DNA from: Lachnospiraceae bacterium
Lineage (GTDB): Bacteria > Bacillota > Clostridia > Lachnospirales > Lachnospiraceae
Assembly: GCA_910574285.1 (NCBI GenBank)
Contig: CAJTAL010000016.1
Span: 23,074 to 87,073 of the forward strand
DNA length: 64,000 nucleotides
Reading direction: 5' to 3'
In this document: positions 60,434 through 64,000 of the stretch, one piece after another
Numbering within the stretch: position 1 is the stretch's first letter
Layout: each line of letters starts with the position of its first letter
Position numbers and translations under genes: made by a program
The notes under the pieces: model-generated
What the model saw: the letters and a program-made list of their open reading frames with translations, nothing else
What the model was told of the DNA's origin: nothing
The model's database searches: none

Positions 60434-62377
60434 TTAACAGATCTCCGCGCCTGCAGGCATCTCCTTTTCCGGCGTCATGAGGGCAAGTTTGCCTTCTGAA
60501 TCCTCGGCGCAAAGCAGCATACCTTCGGACAAGACTCCTGCCAGTTTCGCTGGTTTCAGATTCACAAGCACCATAACCTTCTTGCCTACCATCTCTTCCG
60601 GTTTATAATGAGCCTTGATACCGGACACGATCTGCTTCACCTGACTTCCGATCTTTACCTGGGAGCAAAGAAGTTTCCTTGATTTCTTCACTTCCTCACA
60701 GGCGATGATCTCACCCACCTGGAACTGCATCTTCCCGAACTCCTCAAAGGTAATCTCCGGTTTTGCTTCGATATCTATCACTGCCTCTTCCGGCTTCTCT
60801 GTCTCATCGCCGGACCGGGTCCCCTCCTCTTCAACCGGCGGATGAAGTTCCTCTACCTTCTTCATCACTTCATTCACATCCAGTCTCGCAAACAGAATCT
60901 CCGGCTTCTCCGTCACCTTTCCGTCGCCTAACTGCTCCAATATCTTCTCTGACGTCTCAGGCATGAACGGCTCGATCAGTATCGCTCCCGAGCGGATACT
61001 CTCAATCAGGTTATAAAGCACCGTCTCCAGCCGGTCTTTCTTCGCTTCATCCTTCGCAAGAACCCATGGCGCCGTCTCGTCAATGTATTTATTGCAGCGC
61101 TTGAACAGATTAAAGATCTCTGTCATCGCGTCTGCTACCCGCAGATCGTTCATCCTGGCTTCTACGATCTTCGGCGTATTCTCCACAACCGACTTAAGAT
61201 CTGCGTCTACAGCTCTTTCTTCCTCCGTATCGGCTGTGCCCTTATCCGTTACGGTTCCGCCGAAATACTTGTTCGTCATAGAGACGGTCCGGTTCACCAG
61301 GTTACCCAGCGTATTGGCAAGATCAGAATTCATACGCTCTACCATCAGCTCCCAGGTAATGACTCCGTCATTGTCAAACGGCATCTCGTGAAGCACGAAA
61401 TAACGCACCGCATCTACTCCGAAGAAGTCTACCAGTTCATCGGCATACAGAACATTTCCCTTGGACTTACTCATCTTGCCGTCGCCCTGCAGAAGCCACG
61501 GATGTCCGAATATCTGCTTCGGAAGCGGCAGATCCAGAGACATCAGGAAGATCGGCCAATAGATCGTATGGAAACGGATGATATCCTTCCCGATCAGGTG
61601 AAGATCCGCAGGCCAATTCTTCTTGAACTGCTCCGTACTTGCACCGTCACAGTCGTATCCGATTCCGGTAATATAATTACTCAACGCGTCCAGCCACACA
61701 TAAACCACATGCCCCGGATCGAAATCCACCGGAATTCCCCACTTAAATGAAGTTCTGGACACACACAGATCCTGAAGCCCCGGAAGCAGGAAATTATTCA
61801 TCATCTCATTTTTCCGCGATACCGGCTGAATGAACTCCGGATGTGTGTTGATATGCTCGATCAGGCGATCCGCGTATTTACTCATCTTGAAGAAATATGC
61901 CTCTTCCTTCGCCGGCTGTACTTCACGCCCGCAGTCCGGACATTTCCCGTCCACCAACTGCGACTCCGTAAAGAAAGACTCACAAGGGGTACAATACATC
62001 CCTTCATAATACCCTTTGTAGATATCTCCCTTCTCGTACATCTTCTTGAAAATCTTCTGAATCTGCTTCTCGTGGTCTTCGTCTGTTGTACGGATGAATT
62101 TGTCGTAGGACGTGTTCATCAGATCCCAGATCCGGTGAATCTCTCCCGCCACCTGATCTACATATTCCTTCGGCGTAATGCCCGCCTCCTTAGCCTTTAA
62201 CTCAATCTTCTGACCGTGCTCGTCTGTCCCGGTCTGGAAGAATACATCATACCCCTGACTCCTCTTATATCTCGCGATCGCATCTGCCAGGACAATCTCA
62301 TAGGTATTCCCGATATGCGGTTTCCCTGATGTGTAGGCAATTGCCGTCGTGATATAATATTTTGGTTTTTCACTCAT
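60434..62377 (-). CDS. metG: Methionyl-tRNA synthetase
   Basis: About 647 residues from ATG 62377, behind GAAGGGAGAAG. HIGH motif in SGKPHIGNTYEIVLAD, zinc knuckle CTPCESFFTE and CPDCGREVQP, KMSKS in GDGKMSKSKGNVLYAD, an anticodon-binding helical domain, and a C-terminal tRNA-binding EMAP-like domain (FGKMQFQVGEIIACEEVKKS, GIKAHYKPEEMVGKKVMVLV). A T-box leader with its own promoter lies upstream, so expression responds to uncharged tRNA. Confidence 0.97.
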   Translation of the reverse strand: MSEKPKYYITTAIAYTSGKPHIGNTYEIVLADAIARYKRSQGYDVFFQTGTDEHGQKIELKAKEAGITPKEYVDQVAGEIHRIWDLMNTSYDKFIRTTDEDHEKQIQKIFKKMYEKGDIYKGYYEGMYCTPCESFFTESQLVDGKCPDCGREVQPAKEEAYFFKMSKYADRLIEHINTHPEFIQPVSRKNEMMNNFLLPGLQDLCVSRTSFKWGIPVDFDPGHVVYVWLDALSNYITGIGYDCDGASTEQFKKNWPADLHLIGKDIIRFHTIYWPIFLMSLDLPLPKQIFGHPWLLQGDGKMSKSKGNVLYADELVDFFGVDAVRYFVLHEMPFDNDGVITWELMVERMNSDLANTLGNLVNRTVSMTNKYFGGTVTDKGTADTEEERAVDADLKSVVENTPKIVEARMNDLRVADAMTEIFNLFKRCNKYIDETAPWVLAKDEAKKDRLETVLYNLIESIRSGAILIEPFMPETSEKILEQLGDGKVTEKPEILFARLDVNEVMKKVEELHPPVEEEGTRSGDETEKPEEAVIDIEAKPEITFEEFGKMQFQVGEIIACEEVKKSRKLLCSQVKIGSQVKQIVSGIKAHYKPEEMVGKKVMVLVNLKPAKLAGVLSEGMLLCAEDSEGKLALMTPEKEMPAGAEIC

Positions 62378-62489
62378 TTCTTTTCTTCTCCCTTCTTTCT
62401 GGATAAATTCCTCTTCTTCATACCATGGCACAAAAATATCTTCCCTCATGTCATGGCACAAAAATGCCTTCCCTTCATGTTGTCATGAC

Positions 62490-62860
62490 ACAAAAAACGC
62501 CTTCTGGATATATCCCGATATATCCAGAAGACGGAATCCTACCGTGTTACCACTTCTGCTTCATCCTGCCCTCACGGACAAGACCTCGTTAAGTGCCGAT
62601 GACACTCTCTCGCTATAACGGGCGAACCCATCGCAGCCTATATAAGACAAATTATAGTCGGTGCGCCGCTCAGAAGCCATCTTCAGCCATTCTCCATCCA
62701 TCCCTCTCAGCATCCCCGCTCTCTGATCCGTGACTGTCAGAGCGCGGTTCCAAACCCAGGCAGTTCATTCATACCAGTATTCTGCCGGTTCTCCGGGATC
62801 TCTCTGTAAGATTTTAAAAGACTTACTCTCTTCGTCATTGCGTTTGCTGTATCGCTATGT
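62490..62860 (-). promoter_or_regulatory. T-box riboswitch leader of metG
   Basis: On the reverse strand the conserved T-box element reads AAGTGGTAACACGG (62542-62555), with UGGU able to pair with the ACCA end of tRNA-Met. It is followed by a terminator: CTTCTGGATATAT and its complement at 62501-62530, then T6 (62492-62497). The 5' part starts ATGACGAAGAGAGTAAGT (62825-62842), the usual Stem I opening. Two ATG triplets at 62766-62772 in a loop closed by GGCAG/CTGCC are specifier candidates for methionine. Confidence 0.87.
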
Positions 62861-62865
62861 TTAAA

Positions 62866-62895
62866 ATCCTATCATATGCCTGTCTCGATTGTCAA
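62866..62895 (-). promoter_or_regulatory. Promoter of the metG T-box transcript
   Basis: Reverse strand TTGACA (62890-62895), 18 base spacer, TAGGAT (62866-62871). The start point would fall near 62859, at the expected beginning of the T-box leader. Confidence 0.7.
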
Positions 62896-63035
62896 GAGGT
62901 AAGCTCAAGATTTGATTTCACTGTTAAGTGAAATCAATAAAGCAATTTGAAGAACAGCCAGCGGGAGACGAGTATGCCGATCTAATATATTTCCCATGCA
63001 TAAGCAGAGGCAGCCAGAAAATATTCCCTATTAAT

Positions 63036-63073
63036 AGAAATGCTCACACCCCTTTCGGAATGTAAGCATTTCT
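63036..63073 (-). terminator. Terminator downstream of the short peptide gene
   Basis: AGAAATGCTCACA (63036-63048) pairs with TGTAAGCATTTCT (63061-63073) over 13 bp with one G-U pair and a 12 base loop. It begins ten bases after the peptide's stop codon. Confidence 0.75.
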
Positions 63074-63082
63074 CTCTAATTA

Positions 63083-63160
63083 TTAGCATGCCTTTACACA
63101 TACTGGAATAAATCCTACAGGCTTGCTGCTAATTCTGACTTTTGCGCGTGTATACTTCAT
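63083..63160 (-). CDS. Short peptide gene, 25 residues with C-terminal CxxxC
   Basis: An ideal ribosome site AGGAGGTGAT lies five bases before ATG 63160. The product starts MKYTRAKVRISS, with a basic N-terminal half, and ends GFIPVCVKAC, with two Cys at the extreme C-terminus. It has a dedicated terminator (63036-63073) and a perfect palindrome upstream (63188-63205), so it looks like an independent small transcription unit rather than a chance frame. No family recognised. Possible roles are a signalling or modified peptide precursor, a leader peptide or a small regulator. No exporter, maturase or receptor gene is visible on either side within the window. Confidence 0.6.
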   Translation of the reverse strand: MKYTRAKVRISSKPVGFIPVCVKAC

Positions 63161-63187
63161 AATATCACCTCCTAGTATAATAATGGT

Positions 63188-63205
63188 GTAGTCAAGAATG
63201 ACTAC
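63188..63205. promoter_or_regulatory. Palindromic operator upstream of the short peptide gene
   Basis: GTAGTCA (63188-63194) and TGACTAC (63199-63205) form a perfect inverted repeat around AGAA, 27 bases before the peptide's ATG. On the reverse strand it overlaps TTGACT, and TATACT lies close to the ribosome site, so a regulator bound here would control the promoter. Confidence 0.5.
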
Positions 63206-63345
63206 TGGTTAATAGTTACAAAGTCCAATCTAATAAATCTATATAGATATAACAGAAGGAGGAGTTCCCCCTCCATCAGAAGTTATACGGCAACATTATT
63301 TACCATGTCTGAGGTTTCCTTAATGCACCAGACAAAACATAGAGG

Positions 63346-63548
63346 TATAATCACTGGAGGCAGGATCATTGACGACGTCTCCTTGGGAACTGGCCTTCCG
63401 GCTGGTGAAACCTCTTAGAAAGTCTGTCAGTCCATTCGGTGGTGATTTATGTTTTGGCTGGTTGGGAAGCCCCAGGCTATACCTGTATAAACCGCTAGGT
63501 TGTGTATCCGCCCTCTGGAAATGGATACCTGCCGGAAAGGATAAAACC
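63346..63548 (+). ncRNA. Candidate bridge RNA in the non-coding end of an IS110 element
   Basis: The roughly 340 bases before the transposase carry no gene but have the layout of an IS110-group left end. A TATAAT box lies at 63346-63351, followed by about 190 bases with several stem-loops; GTATCC and GGATAC near 63507-63531 close one loop and GGCCTTCCGGCTGG lies in another. In IS110-group elements such as IS621 this region encodes the bridge RNA that pairs with target and donor DNA. Exact ends and guide loops cannot be fixed without alignment to related copies. Confidence 0.5.
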
Positions 63549-64000
63549 ATGAAATACCAAAAAGTACTTATGATGCTTGAAAGTATCCCTTACCTCTCAG
63601 TCGGGCTTGATGTCGGCGCAGACTTCACCTGGATGTCCATCATGCTGCCCAATGGCATTCTCACTGGAAAACCTTTTAAGATCATTCATTCTGATCCGCA
63701 GTCCCGTGAGCAAGCTGTCGCAAAAATAAAGGAAGCACAAGAGATGTATTCCCTCGAAAGCCGCTGCTTCCTCGAGTCCACCGGGATCTACCACATCCCG
63801 CTCCTGTACTTCCTTCGTGATAAGGGGTTTGACTGCTCAGTCATTAATCCTATCATCACTAAGAATAGCACAAATATGAACGTAAGGAAACTGCATAATG
63901 ATAAATTTGATTCAAAAAAAGCTGCCAAAGTCGGCCTGGATGCTTCCCTGAAGACTTCCATCATACCAGATGATGAGGTCATTGACCTGCGCAACCTGGT
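63549..64000 (+). CDS. IS110 family transposase, N-terminal part
   Basis: ATG 63549 behind GAAAGGA; the frame runs off the window edge after 150 codons. It carries the DEDD RuvC-like domain: Asp21 in VGLDVGADF, Glu76 in CFLESTGIYHIPLLYFLR, then Asp118 and Asp121 in HNDKFDSKKAAKVGL. The sequence FDCSVINPIITKNSTN is typical of IS110. The Tnp domain with the catalytic Ser lies beyond the window. It is a DNA recombinase guided by a bridge RNA in characterised members. No frameshift is seen. Confidence 0.93.
   Translation, partial: MKYQKVLMMLESIPYLSVGLDVGADFTWMSIMLPNGILTGKPFKIIHSDPQSREQAVAKIKEAQEMYSLESRCFLESTGIYHIPLLYFLRDKGFDCSVINPIITKNSTNMNVRKLHNDKFDSKKAAKVGLDASLKTSIIPDDEVIDLRNL

Overview
The window looks like a chromosomal segment of a spore-forming, anaerobic, Gram-positive Clostridia bacterium, most likely family Lachnospiraceae. 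The pointers are a clostridial-type Tad pilus locus with DUF6382 and DUF5702 proteins, sporulation genes (bofA, a cwlD-type amidase), meso-diaminopimelate dehydrogenase, anaerobic class III ribonucleotide reductase, a PerR/rubrerythrin oxidative-stress pair, a T-box leader in front of metG, and strong AGGAGG ribosome-binding sites. Species cannot be fixed from sequence reading alone. No tRNA, rRNA or CRISPR array was seen.

Layout. 0-2.3 kb: partial sigma factor, HIT protein, soluble histidine kinase, rhomboid protease. 2.3-11 kb: a complete minus-strand Tad pilus operon (tadZ, tadA, tadB, tadC, a small repeat ORF, Flp pilin, DUF5702 protein, two TadE-like proteins, prepilin peptidase, DUF6382 protein) behind one clear promoter, with a 0.2 kb tandem-repeat spacer before its last gene. 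11-20.8 kb: housekeeping and sporulation genes (bofA, yaaL, sua5, cwlD, a GH18 protein with a basic repeat tail, mecA, a DUF1858 protein, NlpC/P60, perR, rubrerythrin), with a MITE-like element and a cluster of DnaA-box and Spo0A-box matches. 20.9-25.9 kb: an AT-rich decayed mobile island holding toxin-antitoxin genes (YgiT/DUF4258, MNT/HEPN), a frameshifted replication-initiator-like gene, an integrase split by an in-frame TGA, and two broken Uma2 genes.

26-39 kb: a GntR regulator, an AI-2E family transporter, a two-component system with an FtsX-type ABC exporter, a GH43 enzyme, nrdDG behind paired NrdR boxes, a HAD-like protein lacking its catalytic Asp, and small genes. 39-45 kb: an AraC regulator, two GH13 alpha-glucosidases and a zinc dehydrogenase. 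45-48 kb: an Rpn-like pseudogene and a DUF4143 ATPase. 48-58.5 kb: an alpha-glucan/oligosaccharide uptake and breakdown cluster (GH13, MsmX-type ATPase, DUF624, two permeases, a lipoprotein binding protein, a LacI regulator, MalQ) with three copies of a probable LacI operator. 58.5-63 kb: tatD, ddh, metG with its T-box leader. 63-64 kb: a 25-residue Cys-containing peptide gene with its own operator-like palindrome and terminator, then the left part of an IS110 element whose upstream non-coding end probably encodes a bridge RNA.

The carbohydrate genes form one logical unit. Oligosaccharides are bound by the lipoprotein, imported by the permeases and ATPase, and cut by GH13 and GH77 enzymes, under LacI and AraC control. 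The most unusual items are the short peptide cassette beside the IS110 element, the DnaA/Spo0A-box cluster, the apparently leaderless sua5 promoter, and an inverted-repeat element whose right end supplies the stop codon of sua5.
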